From: Microbacterium sp. p3-SID336
GTDB lineage: Bacteria > Actinomycetota > Actinomycetes > Actinomycetales > Microbacteriaceae
Assembly (NCBI RefSeq): GCF_025143365.1
Contig: NZ_JALXPE010000002.1
Location: 1-64,000 of the forward strand
Direction: 5' to 3'
DNA length: 64,000 bases
Shown: positions 51,802 through 61,789 of the stretch, piece after piece
Layout of the letters: the number at the start of each line of letters is the position of its first letter
How positions within the stretch are numbered: the first letter of the stretch is position 1
The notes under the pieces: generated by a model
The model's database searches: none
Seen by the model: only the letters and a program-made list of their open reading frames with translations
Told to the model about the DNA's origin: nothing
Made by a program: the position numbers and the translations under genes

Positions 51802-52257
51802 ATGACCGCCGCCGACCGCCTCGCGATGGGCCGTGCGCTCGCCCTGGCCGCGGAGGCCGCGGACGCGACCGAGATCCCCGTGGGGGCGGTCGTGCTGGAC
51901 GCCGAGGGGCGCGTGCTCGGCGAGGGGCGCAACACGCGCGAAACCACCCACGACCCGACCGGTCATGCGGAGATCGTCGCGCTGCGCCAGGCGGCCGCGA
52001 GCCGACGCTCCTGGAACCTCGAGGGGTGCACGCTCGTGGTCACCCTGGAGCCGTGCATCATGTGCGCGGGGGCGATCCTGCAATCGCGCATCGGCCGGGT
52101 GGTCTTCGGCGCCTGGGACGACAAGGCGGGCGCGGCGGGGTCGATGTACGACGTGCTGCGGGACCGCCGCCTGCCGTATCGCGCGGAAGTGGTCGGCGGT
52201 ATCGAGGAGGAGGCCGCGACCGCCCTCCTGCGCGACTTCTTCCGGGAGCGCCGCTGA
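51802..52257 (+). CDS. tadA: tRNA-specific adenosine deaminase
   Basis: The 151-residue zinc deaminase converts adenosine-34 of tRNA-Arg(ACG) to inosine. It has the GHAEIVALRQA motif (zinc His and catalytic Glu) and EPCIMCAGAI (two zinc Cys). The C-terminal region FFRERR is family-typical. It is divergent from upp. Confidence 0.94.
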   Translation: MTAADRLAMGRALALAAEAADATEIPVGAVVLDAEGRVLGEGRNTRETTHDPTGHAEIVALRQAAASRRSWNLEGCTLVVTLEPCIMCAGAILQSRIGRVVFGAWDDKAGAAGSMYDVLRDRRLPYRAEVVGGIEEEAATALLRDFFRERR

Positions 52258-52276
52258 GCCCCGCGCGGCATCGGCG

Positions 52277-52699
52277 TCAGCCCAGGACCGTCGACCAGGC
52301 GACCGCCACGAGGCACAGCCCTTCGTCCGTGGTCCGGTAGAAGACATCGCCGGGGAACTGCTCGCCTGCGGCCACGCGTCCTTCCGGCAACGAGAGGTTG
52401 ATCGTCCAGTCGGGATCGACCGGCACCTGCTCCGGCCAGTACTCGCCGACGAAGGCCCCCGGCTCCTCGGCGGACAGCCCCTGCCAGTCGACGGGCTCCC
52501 GCAGCTCCGGGTCCGCGCCGTCGCAGACGAACGGCTCCGCGTCACCCTCGCCTGCGGCCGCGATGAGGCGCTCCGTCTCCGCGATGACCTCGGCCCCCTC
52601 GGCACCCCAGATCACGGTGTCCATGGTGCAGCCCGCCAGAGCGGTCGCGAGCAGCACCGTGAGGCCTGCGACCGCCGTGGGCCGCGTCGCGCGAGGCAC
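52277..52699 (-). CDS. small lipoprotein of unknown function
   Basis: The 140-residue protein begins with GTG (52699) and has a lipoprotein signal ending ALAGC with the cysteine at residue 24, then a short acidic domain. Two more Cys (in FVCDGADP and GLCLVAVAW) could form a disulfide outside the cell. It starts 3 bp after the CDF transporter stop codon, so the two are probably co-transcribed. No family was recognised. Confidence 0.75.
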   Translation of the reverse strand: MPRATRPTAVAGLTVLLATALAGCTMDTVIWGAEGAEVIAETERLIAAAGEGDAEPFVCDGADPELREPVDWQGLSAEEPGAFVGEYWPEQVPVDPDWTINLSLPEGRVAAGEQFPGDVFYRTTDEGLCLVAVAWSTVLG

Positions 52700-52702
52700 C
52701 GC

Positions 52703-53674
52703 TCAGTCCGAGGACTTGAGGACGAAGACGTCGGTCGAGGGCTCGGGGTCGATCGCGGGCCGGTACACGTCGGGCTCGATGTACACCACCCGCGCGAGCG
52801 GGACCGCCGTGCGGATGCGGGCCTCGATGGCGTTGATGTCGTCGGCCACCTCGCGCAGCGGCTTGTCGGCGTGGAGGGCGATCTTCGCCGCGACCATCAG
52901 CTCGTCCGGTCCGAGGTAGAGGGTCTTCATGTGGATGATCTTCTCGATCTCCGGCCCGTCGTTGATGGCGTCGACGATGCGGTCCTCGTCGGCCTGGGTC
53001 GCCCCCTCGCCGATGAGCAGGCTCTTGGTCTCGACGCCCAGCACGATGGCGATCAGCACGAGCAGCACGCCGATCATGACGGTGCCGAGGGCGTCGAACA
53101 GCGGGTTGCCCGTGAGGAGCGTGAGGCCCACACCGAGCAGGGCGAACGTGAGTCCGGTGAGGGCCCCGATGTCCTCCAGCAGCACGACGGGCAGCTCCGG
53201 CGCCTTGGCGCGGCGGATGAACGACGACCAGGACTGGCCTTTCTCGCGCACGAGGTTGCTCTCGCGGACGGCCGTGCGCAGCGAGAACGACTCCAGGCCG
53301 ATCGCGATCAGCAGCACCACGAGCGGCAGCCACCACCAGGTCTGGTCGAGTTCGTGCGGGTTGGTCAGCTTGTCGACGCCCTCGTAGATCGCGAAGAGAC
53401 CGCCCACGGAGAACAGGATGATCGACACGACGAACGCGTACACATAGCGCTCCCGGCCGTAGCCGAAGGGGTGCGCGCGATCGGCGCGTCGCTGGGACTT
53501 GCGGCCTCCGAGCATCAGCAGCAGCTGGTTGCCCGAGTCGGCGACCGAGTGGATGGCTTCGGCGAGCATCGACGCCGAACCCGAGAGCGCCCAGGCGATG
53601 AACTTCGCGAGCGCGATGCCCAGGTTCGCCAGGAACGCCGCGACGATGGCCTTGCTGCCTCCGGATGCACTCAT
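52703..53674 (-). CDS. cation diffusion facilitator family transporter
   Basis: The 323-residue protein has six TM segments and the TM2 metal motif AEAIHSVADSGNQ (HxxxD). The TM5 region reads LLEDIGALTGL, as in the ZnT9-like branch where the second His is replaced by an acid. A cytoplasmic C-terminal domain follows (about residues 215-300). Family members export zinc, manganese, iron or other divalent ions. It shares a transcript with the small lipoprotein and is divergent from proC. Confidence 0.9.
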   Translation of the reverse strand: MSASGGSKAIVAAFLANLGIALAKFIAWALSGSASMLAEAIHSVADSGNQLLLMLGGRKSQRRADRAHPFGYGRERYVYAFVVSIILFSVGGLFAIYEGVDKLTNPHELDQTWWWLPLVVLLIAIGLESFSLRTAVRESNLVREKGQSWSSFIRRAKAPELPVVLLEDIGALTGLTFALLGVGLTLLTGNPLFDALGTVMIGVLLVLIAIVLGVETKSLLIGEGATQADEDRIVDAINDGPEIEKIIHMKTLYLGPDELMVAAKIALHADKPLREVADDINAIEARIRTAVPLARVVYIEPDVYRPAIDPEPSTDVFVLKSSD

Positions 53675-53734
53675 GCGACGAGTCTAGAACCGCCCGTCCG
53701 GGGGATGCAGGAGCGCCCGCCGTAGGATGACGAC

Positions 53735-54574
53735 ATGGCTGACTCGCTCCCGTCCCTCGCGTTCCTCGGTGCCGGTTCGATGGGGGGAGCGATCCTCCGC
53801 GGGGTGCTCGCGTCCGGCATCACCGTGGACGGGGGGATCACCGCCACCAACCGAACCCCCGAGAAGGCCGCCGCGCTCGCCGGGTTCGACGGGGTCACGA
53901 GCATCGCGCTGTCGGAGCACCCGGACGGCAATGCCGATGCGGTCGCCGGCGCGCGCATCGTGCTGGTGGGAGTGAAGCCCGCGATGGTGCCGGATCTGCT
54001 CCGCGAGATCGCCCCGCAGCTGGCCGACGACACGATCGTGGTGAGTCTCGCCGCGGGGGTGACCCTGCAGACGTTCGCCGAGGGACTGGGCGCTGACGCC
54101 CGCGTGATCCGGTCGATGCCGAACACCCCCTCGACCGTGCGCAAGGGGGTGACCGGCCTGGCTCCCGGCGCCGCGGCGAGCGACGACGATCTGGCCCTGG
54201 TGCGTCGGCTGTTCGAGACCGTCGGCGCCGTCGTGGTCGTCCCCGAGTCGCAGATCGATGCGCTGTCCACGATCTCCGGGTCGGGTCCCGCCTACGTCTT
54301 CCTGCTGATCGAGGAACTGACCAAGGCCGCCGAGGGCATGGGGTTCTCCGAGGCGGATGCGCGGCTCCTGGCCGAGCAGACCTTCATCGGTGCGACCGCG
54401 TTGCTCGACGCGTCCGGCGAGGAGCCCTCGGAGCTGCGTCGCCGGGTCACGAGCCCGAAGGGAACCACCGAGCGCGCCGTCGCCGTGCTGCAGGACGCGC
54501 GGCTGGATCGCACGTTCGCGGATGCCGCAGCCGCGGCGCTCGCGCGGGCGAAGGAGCTCGCCGCCGGGGCCTGA
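53735..54574 (+). CDS. proC: pyrroline-5-carboxylate reductase
   Basis: The 279-residue protein makes L-proline from pyrroline-5-carboxylate with NAD(P)H. It has the nucleotide motif FLGAGSMGGAILRGVL, VRSMPNTPSTVRKGVTGL and the active-site SGSGPAYVFLLIEELTKA. AGGA lies 6 nt before the ATG. The gene is divergent from the CDF transporter and convergent with the ABC exporter permease. Confidence 0.95.
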   Translation: MADSLPSLAFLGAGSMGGAILRGVLASGITVDGGITATNRTPEKAAALAGFDGVTSIALSEHPDGNADAVAGARIVLVGVKPAMVPDLLREIAPQLADDTIVVSLAAGVTLQTFAEGLGADARVIRSMPNTPSTVRKGVTGLAPGAAASDDDLALVRRLFETVGAVVVVPESQIDALSTISGSGPAYVFLLIEELTKAAEGMGFSEADARLLAEQTFIGATALLDASGEEPSELRRRVTSPKGTTERAVAVLQDARLDRTFADAAAAALARAKELAAGA

Positions 54575-54657
54575 GCACGGTCGGATCGTCGAGGCTCGAC
54601 GGGTCCGGCACGTCGCCGTCCTGGTCCCGACGGCCCGCCCGCGGGGAGCACGCGTCG

Positions 54658-54754
54658 TCCGGGCTCCGCTCCGTCGCCCGACACCTCGGTCGCCGCGTGC
54701 AGAGCGCGAGCACGACCCCCTCCGGGCTCCGCTCAGTCCCCCGACACCTCGATC
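54658..54754. repeat. 63-bp-period duplication of the ABC permease 3' end
   Basis: A 34-bp string starting TCCGGGCTCCGCTC is found at 54658-54691 and again at 54721-54754 with three mismatches. The right copy spans the stop codon (54733-54735) of the minus-strand permease, so its tail has been copied into the gap before proC. Confidence 0.82.
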
Positions 54755-56322
54755 AGCACCTGCGGCGCGCGGGCGTCCAGCGTCCGACCGCCCAGCGCGA
54801 CGCCGCCCCACAGCGCGAGTCCGCCGATCACGACGGCGCACGCGAGGCTCACCCAGCCCAGCGGGGGGATCCAGATCGCGGCGATCGCGAAGCCGAGGGC
54901 GGGAGCGCCCAGCACGAGTGTGATCGGGGACATGATCAGCATCGCGAGGAACGACTGCGCGCCGCCGGAGGAGCCGCGACCGAAGGGGTTCGCCTCGGGC
55001 GCGGGAGCCCGCCCCGGGAGGAACGCGCCGACCCAGGAGCCGGCTCCCGCCGAGACCGCCATGAGTCCGAGCGCCGCGCCGAGACTCCCGGGGAGCAGGT
55101 CCGGGCGTCCGGCCAACAGGCACGTCGCGATGCACAGGACGACCGTGACGGGGACCGCGAGCACGCCGAACCCGAGCAGTCGACCCGTGCGATCGGCGGT
55201 GCCGCTCACTCCGGTGAGGATGTGCAGCGCGAACGCATCGTTGTCGTACGCGATCGCCATCTGCACGATGCTGCCGGTGAGCAGAGCGTTGATCGCCGGA
55301 ATCAGCGTGATGGCGGGGGCGAAGCCGGAGGAGTCCTGCTGCAGACCGTTCATCAGGGCGAGCCCGAGGAAGATCGCGGGCAGGAGCAGCATCATCACGA
55401 TGTTGATCGCCTGCCGGGGGTCGCGGCGGAAGTAGCGCAGCGTGCGGCCGGCGATCGCACCGACGGGGCCGGCCGGCAGCATCCGGTCGAGGACTCCGCC
55501 GGATCGGACCCGGCCCCCGCCGCTGGACTGGATCGGCGCGGTGAGCCGCGCGTCGAGCATGACCCGCGCGGCCACCCAGAGCAGGGCGACCGTGGCGAGC
55601 GCGATGACCAGGCGCAGCACCGCGGTGAGCACCTCGCCCTGGGCGAGCGCGGCGGGCACACCGAAGACCGCCGCGACCGGGGTCCACGCGGCGATCTCCG
55701 CGACGGCCGTGAAGGCTCCGCCGACGTCGCCCACGCGGGTCAGCGCCTGTGCGCCGATGTTCAGCAGCAGTCCCGAGGAGGCCAGCAGCACGACACCCAC
55801 GGTGAGCACCAGGTCCCGCGCCCGGCGGCGGGCCAGCCAGCGCGCGAGGATTCCGCTGACGACGCGCGCTCCCAGCACGCAGGTCGCCAGCGCCAGCGGG
55901 ATCATGAGCAGCGCCGTGATCAGGGCCGGGATGCTGACCGACCACCCCAGCAGCATGAGGAGCAGCGCGACCGCTGTGCCGATGCCGCCGACCGTCGTGA
56001 CACTCGCGACCACCAGGCCCGGGAGCATCGTGCGCGCCGTCACCGGAAGCAGCGCGAACCGCTCCGGAGCAAGGGAATCGTCACTGCTGACGAGGAGGGA
56101 GCCCACCCACCATCCGAGCACGATGACGCCCCCGGTGAGCACGAGCGCCGTCACGGCGGCGTCCGGCGCCGCGAAGCGCAGGGCGACGAGCCCGGCCGTG
56201 AGCGCACCGAGCATGCCGACAGCGAAGAGGCCCATGATCGCGAGGGTCACGATCATCCAGGGGTTGCGTGCGAGCTGGTGACCCAGCTGACGCAGCCGCA
56301 GGCTTACGAGGAGCGCAACCAT
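54733..56322 (-). CDS. large ABC exporter permease
   Basis: The 529-residue protein has about twelve hydrophobic segments and no ATPase motif. It begins MVALLVSLRLRQLGHQLARNPWM, a basic amphipathic start common in two-gene ABC-2-type exporters. Its start overlaps the ATPase gene end by 19 bp, so the two form one exporter. The substrate is unknown. It is not similar enough to drug exporters to name one. Confidence 0.82.
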   Translation of the reverse strand: MVALLVSLRLRQLGHQLARNPWMIVTLAIMGLFAVGMLGALTAGLVALRFAAPDAAVTALVLTGGVIVLGWWVGSLLVSSDDSLAPERFALLPVTARTMLPGLVVASVTTVGGIGTAVALLLMLLGWSVSIPALITALLMIPLALATCVLGARVVSGILARWLARRRARDLVLTVGVVLLASSGLLLNIGAQALTRVGDVGGAFTAVAEIAAWTPVAAVFGVPAALAQGEVLTAVLRLVIALATVALLWVAARVMLDARLTAPIQSSGGGRVRSGGVLDRMLPAGPVGAIAGRTLRYFRRDPRQAINIVMMLLLPAIFLGLALMNGLQQDSSGFAPAITLIPAINALLTGSIVQMAIAYDNDAFALHILTGVSGTADRTGRLLGFGVLAVPVTVVLCIATCLLAGRPDLLPGSLGAALGLMAVSAGAGSWVGAFLPGRAPAPEANPFGRGSSGGAQSFLAMLIMSPITLVLGAPALGFAIAAIWIPPLGWVSLACAVVIGGLALWGGVALGGRTLDARAPQVLIEVSGD

Positions 56323-57080
56323 GCGAGCGTCTCCGTCCCGAGGTCGTGGGCGCCGACGAGCGCGAGGAAGCGCTCCTGCAGGGTGAGCCCCGCGCGCACC
56401 TCGTCCAGTGTGCCGTGGGCGAGCAGGCGACCCTCGGCCACGATCGCCACGCGGTCGCACAGCGATTCCACGAGCTCCATGACGTGGCTCGACAGCACGA
56501 CCGTGCCTCCGCCGTCGACGAAAGAGCGCAGGATCTGCCTGATCGTCTGGCCGGACACGGGGTCGACCGCCTCCAGCGGCTCGTCCAGGATCAGCAGCCG
56601 CGGCGCGTGGATGAGCGCGCACGCCAGGCCGATCTTCTTGCGCATCCCGGCGGAGTAGTCCACGACCAGGGTGTCGCGCGCCTCGGTCAGCCCCAGGGCG
56701 TCGAGCAGCTCGCCCGCCCGTGCCACGACGTCGGCCTCGGCCATGCCGCGCAGCAGCCCGGTGTACCGCAGCAGTTCAGCGCCGGTGAGGCGGTCGAGCA
56801 TGCGGATGCCGTCCGGCAGAACGCCCATGCGGGCCTTGGCCGCTGCCGGGTCCTGCCACACATCGGCGCCGAGCACCCAGGCGGTGCCGGCGTCGGGGCG
56901 CAGCAGTCCGGTGGTCATGGCGAGAGTGGTCGTCTTGCCTGCGCCGTTCGGACCGAGCAGGCCGAGCATGGATCCGGCCGGCACGTCGAGCGAGAGGCTG
57001 TCGACGGCGACCTTCTGGCCGAACTGCTTGCGGAGTCCGCGGAGGGCGAGGACGGGTGGGGCCGGGGCGTGGTCGGTCAT
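56304..57080 (-). CDS. ABC exporter ATPase
   Basis: The 258-residue protein has Walker A GPNGAGKTTT, signature DYSAGMRKKIGLACAL, Walker B PRLLILDEPLEAVD and H-loop VLSSHVMELVE. This is the CcmA/NatA-type ATPase class that serves ABC-2 permeases. The start at 57080 gives the usual N-terminus. It is the first gene of the two-gene exporter operon, just downstream of ktrA on the same strand (70 bp). Confidence 0.9.
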   Translation of the reverse strand: MTDHAPAPPVLALRGLRKQFGQKVAVDSLSLDVPAGSMLGLLGPNGAGKTTTLAMTTGLLRPDAGTAWVLGADVWQDPAAAKARMGVLPDGIRMLDRLTGAELLRYTGLLRGMAEADVVARAGELLDALGLTEARDTLVVDYSAGMRKKIGLACALIHAPRLLILDEPLEAVDPVSGQTIRQILRSFVDGGGTVVLSSHVMELVESLCDRVAIVAEGRLLAHGTLDEVRAGLTLQERFLALVGAHDLGTETLAWLRSS

Positions 57081-57150
57081 GCCCCCATCCCACCACGCGG
57101 GCGCCGACGCCCACATCCGCCGCGTGGGGGAGTCGCGGCTTCGGCCCGCG

Positions 57151-57822
57151 TCAGCGGTCGAGGGCGGCGAAGCGCTCGATGTCGCTGTTGGTGCCGGACA
57201 CGATGATGAGGTCGTGGTTCGTGACGATGGTGTTGGCCTCGGCGTAGCGGAACGGCTTGCCCGGGCTCTTCACACCGACCACAGTGACCTTGTACTTGGA
57301 GCGGACGCCGGACTCGTTCAGGCCGACGCCGCGGATGAACTTCGGCGGGTACATCTTGGCGAGCACGAAGTCGTCGTCGAAGCGGATGAAGTCGAGCATG
57401 CGGCCGCTGACCAGGTGGGCGACGCGCTCGCCGGCCTCGCGCTCGGGGTAGATCACGTGGTTGGCTCCGACGCGGGCGAGGATCTTGCCGTGCGACTGGG
57501 AGACGGCCTTGGCCCAGATCTGCGGCACCTTGAGGTCGACGAGGTTCGCGGTGATGAGCACGGACGCTTCGATCGAGGAGCCGACGGCCACGACGGCCAC
57601 CTGAAAGTCCTGGGCGCCGATCTGCCGCAGCGCATCGATGTTCCTGGCGTCGGCCTGCACGGTGTGGGTGACCCGCTCCGACCACTTCTGCACGAGTTCG
57701 AGGTTGTCGTCGATCGCGAGCACCTCGCGGTCGAGGCGGTCGAGCTCACCGGCGCAGGCGGCACCGAACCGGCCGAGGCCGATGACGAGGACGGGAGCGT
57801 CGCCCCGGAGGACTTCAACCAA
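57151..57822 (-). CDS. ktrA: Ktr/Trk potassium uptake regulatory subunit (RCK)
   Basis: The 223-residue cytosolic protein has a TrkA-N Rossmann domain (VLVIGLGRFGAACAGEL, then AIDDNLELVQ) and a TrkA-C domain (about residues 140-220, EREAGERVAHLVSG and VVGVKSPGKPF). It gates the KtrB channel in response to bound ATP/ADP and, in some bacteria, cyclic di-AMP. Its start overlaps the ktrB end by 8 bp. Confidence 0.93.
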   Translation of the reverse strand: MVEVLRGDAPVLVIGLGRFGAACAGELDRLDREVLAIDDNLELVQKWSERVTHTVQADARNIDALRQIGAQDFQVAVVAVGSSIEASVLITANLVDLKVPQIWAKAVSQSHGKILARVGANHVIYPEREAGERVAHLVSGRMLDFIRFDDDFVLAKMYPPKFIRGVGLNESGVRSKYKVTVVGVKSPGKPFRYAEANTIVTNHDLIIVSGTNSDIERFAALDR

Positions 57823-59245
57823 CGATCGGCCTTTCCACGGGCAGCGAGTAGTACTGCGTGCGCGATGTCGCGGCGACTGCCGCAGCGAGAGTCACTGTAC
57901 CAACGCGGCCCATGAAGATGGTCGCGGCCATCACGTACGACGCCGAATCCGGGAGCTCTCCTGTGAGCCCGGTCGACAGGCCCACGGTGCCGAACGCAGA
58001 GATCACGTCGAAGAGCACGTGACTGATGTCGGCTTTGGTGATCTGCGAGATGACGATCGTCGACAGGGCCACGATCGTCGCGCCCCAGGCGACGACGCTG
58101 AGCGCGACGCGCTGGACGTCGCTGGGGATGCGGCGCCCGAACGCCTCGACGGACTGGCGGCCCTTCGCCTCCGACCACACCGCGATGGCGAGGACCGCGA
58201 GCGTGGTGACCTTGATGCCGCCCGCGGTCGATGCCGAGCCGCCGCCGACGAACATGAGCATGCTCGCCGCGAGCAGCGACGAGCCGTTCAGGTCATCCAT
58301 CTCGATCACGTTGAACCCGCCGGAGCGGGTCATCGCGGAGAGGAAGAACGCCTGGAAGGTGGTGTCGGCGGCGTCCATGGAGCCGAACGTGCGCGGGTTG
58401 TCGTACTCGAGGATGAGGAAGGCGGCGGCGCCCAGGATGAACAGCAGCACGGTCGTGACGATCGTGAGCTTCGAGTGCAGGGACCAGCGCTTCACATGCC
58501 ACACGTGCTTGGCGAGCGTGTAGATCACGGGGAAGCCGATGCTGCCGAGGAAGACGCCCACCATGAGCAGGGAAAGCACGAGGTAGTCGTCGGCGAACAC
58601 CGCCACGCCGCCGTCGTTGGGCGCGAAGCCGGTGTTGGTGAATGCCATCGCCGCGAAGTAGGGGGCCTCCCACAGTGCCGCGATCGGGTTGACCTCCGCC
58701 ATCACCAGAGCGGGGTACAGCAGCGCTGCGAGGGAGGCCTCGATGATGAGGGCCGACACGGCGACGGTGGTGAGCAGCTGGCCGACCTCGCCCAGGCGCA
58801 CGGTCTGGCTCTCGTTCACGACGCCGCCGTGGGCGCGGAGCGGGTTGGTGTCGCCCGCGGCCATGAGCTTCGCCCTGAGCCCGAGCCGCTTCGAGATGAG
58901 CATGCCCATCAGGGAGGCGAGGGTCAATACGCCGAGCGCGCCGATGTTGACGCCGATGAACACCAGCACGTGTCCGAAGGGGGACCAGTGGTTCGCCATG
59001 TCGACGGTCGCCAGTCCGGTGACGCAGATCGTGGAGACGGCCGTGAAGAGCGCATCGCTCAGTGGGGTGACGGTGCCGCTGGCCGAGGCGATCGGCAGCG
59101 AGAACAGGACCGTGAAGACCAGGATCAGCAGCGCGAACACCGCGATCGCGAAGCGCGAGGGTGAGGACGTGATGATGTGCTTCAGCCGGCCGGCGGCGCT
59201 CCCGAAACCGTGTCGAGGAGACGACGCCGAAACGATGCCCGACAT
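57815..59245 (-). CDS. ktrB: Ktr-type potassium transporter, TrkH family membrane subunit
   Basis: The 476-residue protein has four M1-P-M2 repeats with selectivity-filter loops STICVTGLATVD, FTNTGFAPND, MTRSGGFNVIE and FGTVGLSTGLTGE. It mediates potassium uptake under KtrA control. The start at 59245 is chosen because an AGGAGAGGGG stretch lies upstream. It is divergent from the ArsR-like gene. Confidence 0.93.
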   Translation of the reverse strand: MSGIVSASSPRHGFGSAAGRLKHIITSSPSRFAIAVFALLILVFTVLFSLPIASASGTVTPLSDALFTAVSTICVTGLATVDMANHWSPFGHVLVFIGVNIGALGVLTLASLMGMLISKRLGLRAKLMAAGDTNPLRAHGGVVNESQTVRLGEVGQLLTTVAVSALIIEASLAALLYPALVMAEVNPIAALWEAPYFAAMAFTNTGFAPNDGGVAVFADDYLVLSLLMVGVFLGSIGFPVIYTLAKHVWHVKRWSLHSKLTIVTTVLLFILGAAAFLILEYDNPRTFGSMDAADTTFQAFFLSAMTRSGGFNVIEMDDLNGSSLLAASMLMFVGGGSASTAGGIKVTTLAVLAIAVWSEAKGRQSVEAFGRRIPSDVQRVALSVVAWGATIVALSTIVISQITKADISHVLFDVISAFGTVGLSTGLTGELPDSASYVMAATIFMGRVGTVTLAAAVAATSRTQYYSLPVERPIVG

Positions 59246-59349
59246 CGCTGCCCCTCTCCTGTCGTCCTCCGCGCACACGGCGGTCGCGCGGCGCTGCTCG
59301 CCGAGCCCTCGTCATGGTACTCCGTGCCGGGGCGGACTACCCTGAACTC

Positions 59350-59766
59350 ATGACGGACATCTTCGACGTGATCGCAGACGGTACGAGGCGCGACATCCTC
59401 CAGCTCCTGCTCCGCCGAACGTCCGAAGGTGAGACCGGCACCAGCGTGAGCCAGATCGTGGCCGACCTCGGCATCAGCCAGCCCACCGTGTCGAAGCACC
59501 TCAAGGTGCTCCGCGATGCCGAACTCGTCACGGTCCGGGAGGACGGGCAGCGCCGGTTCTACAGCCTGTCCGTCGAGCCGCTCGAGGTGGTCGACGACTG
59601 GCTGGTGCCGTTCCTGGTCGACGCCTTCGGCGATGCGGCCCCCGACATCGCCTACCCCGGGGCGCCGCTTCCCGACGGTGCCGCGCACGCCGCAGAGGTC
59701 GTCGGGCGTGCGGCCGCCTCCGCGAAGCACGTCGTCACCACCGCGCTCAAGCGGCTCGGCGCCTGA
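59350..59766 (+). CDS. ArsR-like winged-helix regulator
   Basis: The 138-residue protein starts MTDIFDVIADGTRRDILQLLL and has the ArsR HTH SVSQIVADLGISQPTVSKHLKVLRDAELV and the wing VREDGQRRFYSL. The metal-binding Cys of ArsR proper are absent. A -10-like TACCCT lies 6 nt before the ATG with no ribosome binding site, so the message is probably leaderless. It is divergent from ktrAB, which it may or may not control. Confidence 0.87.
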   Translation: MTDIFDVIADGTRRDILQLLLRRTSEGETGTSVSQIVADLGISQPTVSKHLKVLRDAELVTVREDGQRRFYSLSVEPLEVVDDWLVPFLVDAFGDAAPDIAYPGAPLPDGAAHAAEVVGRAAASAKHVVTTALKRLGA

Positions 59767-59799
59767 CACCGCCGCCCGTGTCGCACGCTCCGACACGGC

Positions 59800-59839
59800 A
59801 TCGCCCCCGGCGACAGGGGGGCATGTCGTCGGGGGCGAT
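59800..59839. terminator. long hairpin between convergent ArsR-like and ABC permease genes
   Basis: Arms ATCGCCCCCGGCGACA and TGTCGTCGGGGGCGAT pair over 16 bp with a single G-T position and an 8-nt loop. It lies in the 191-bp gap and can serve as a bidirectional terminator. Confidence 0.8.
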
Positions 59840-59957
59840 CCGCGGACCCCAGATCCGCAGGGACTCGGCGGTGCCGGCACAAGTCCTGCTCCGACCGTGT
59901 CAGTGCTGTCTGAGCGATCGGCGAAGGGAGCCTATGCGTGGGCTGTGACGGCTGCGC

Positions 59958-60778
59958 TCAGCGTCTCCCGGCTTTGCGGCGGAAGAGCCACGCGCCCCAG
60001 AGCACCGCGACCGTGAGGATGACCACGCACCATCCGATCGCCCACCACGGCTCACTCCCCATCGGGACGTCCATGAGGAGTCCTCGGATGGTCTCCACGA
60101 TCGGCGTGATCGGCTGATTCGCGGCGACCGGCTGCAGCCATGCGGGCATGCTCGCCACCGGCACGAACGCGCTGGAGAGGTAGGGGAGGAACAGCAGCAC
60201 GAAGCCGTAGCCGTTCGCCCCCTCCGGGCTGCCGGCGGCGAGACCGATCGCAGCGAACAGGTAGGTGATCGCGAGGATGTACAGGGCGATGAGTCCCGTG
60301 AGACCCAACCACTCCCACGCGTTCGCGGTCGGACGGAACCCGACCAGCACCCCCACGCCGATCACGATGGCGGTGGCCACGAGGTTGCGCAGCACGCTCG
60401 CCACGACGTGCCCGGTGAGCACGGCGCCCGCACGCAGCGGCATGGTGCGGAAGCGGTCGATGATGCCCGTGCGCATGTCGTTGGCGACGTACACCGCGGT
60501 CGAGGACGCGCCGAATCCCGCGCAGGTGAGGATGATCCCTGGCACCACATAGTCGACGTAGGCGCCGGAGGGGTCGATGGCGCCCCCGAACACCCAGGTG
60601 AACATGAGCATGAGCATCACGGGCAGCAGGATCGCCATGAGCAGCGATTCCCCGTCCCGCAGGGAATGCCGCAGGCTGCGTCCGACGAACACGGCCTCGG
60701 CGGTGACGCCGCGAAGGCGAGGACGCGGCGGGGCGGCGGCCGTCGTCCGGGGCAGCGGGCGCCCAGCGGTCGTGGTGG

Positions 60779-60782
<4 letters not shown>
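59958..60782 (-). CDS. ABC-2 type drug exporter permease (DrrB-like)
   Basis: The 274-residue protein has six TM segments and the ABC-2 features MLMFTWVFGGAIDPSGAYVDYVVPGII and DMRTGIIDRFRTMPLRAGAVLTG. The C-terminal FLPYLSSAFVPVASMPAWL is the usual DrrB-type loop. It partners the overlapping ATPase gene (4-bp overlap) to export hydrophobic drugs or natural products. Confidence 0.92.
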
Positions 60783-61687
<905 letters not shown>

Positions 61688-61714
61688 GGGGTGGGCCTTT
61701 CTGTGTAGAGGGAA

Positions 61715-61760
61715 AACTGTGTATGAGTCACGCAACTGTGTATGACCATAACACACGGTT
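61715..61760. promoter_or_regulatory. repeated TetR-type operators between exporter and TetR genes
   Basis: AACTGTGTATGA occurs at 61715-61726 and again at 61734-61745 (19-bp spacing). A third arm in opposite orientation, TAACACACGGTT, lies at 61749-61760, so the second and third form a dyad. This AT-rich cluster fills the divergent promoter region and is the likely site of the adjacent TetR protein. Confidence 0.65.
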
Positions 61761-61789
61761 TAGCTCATAAACAGAAGTAAGATGGGGGC

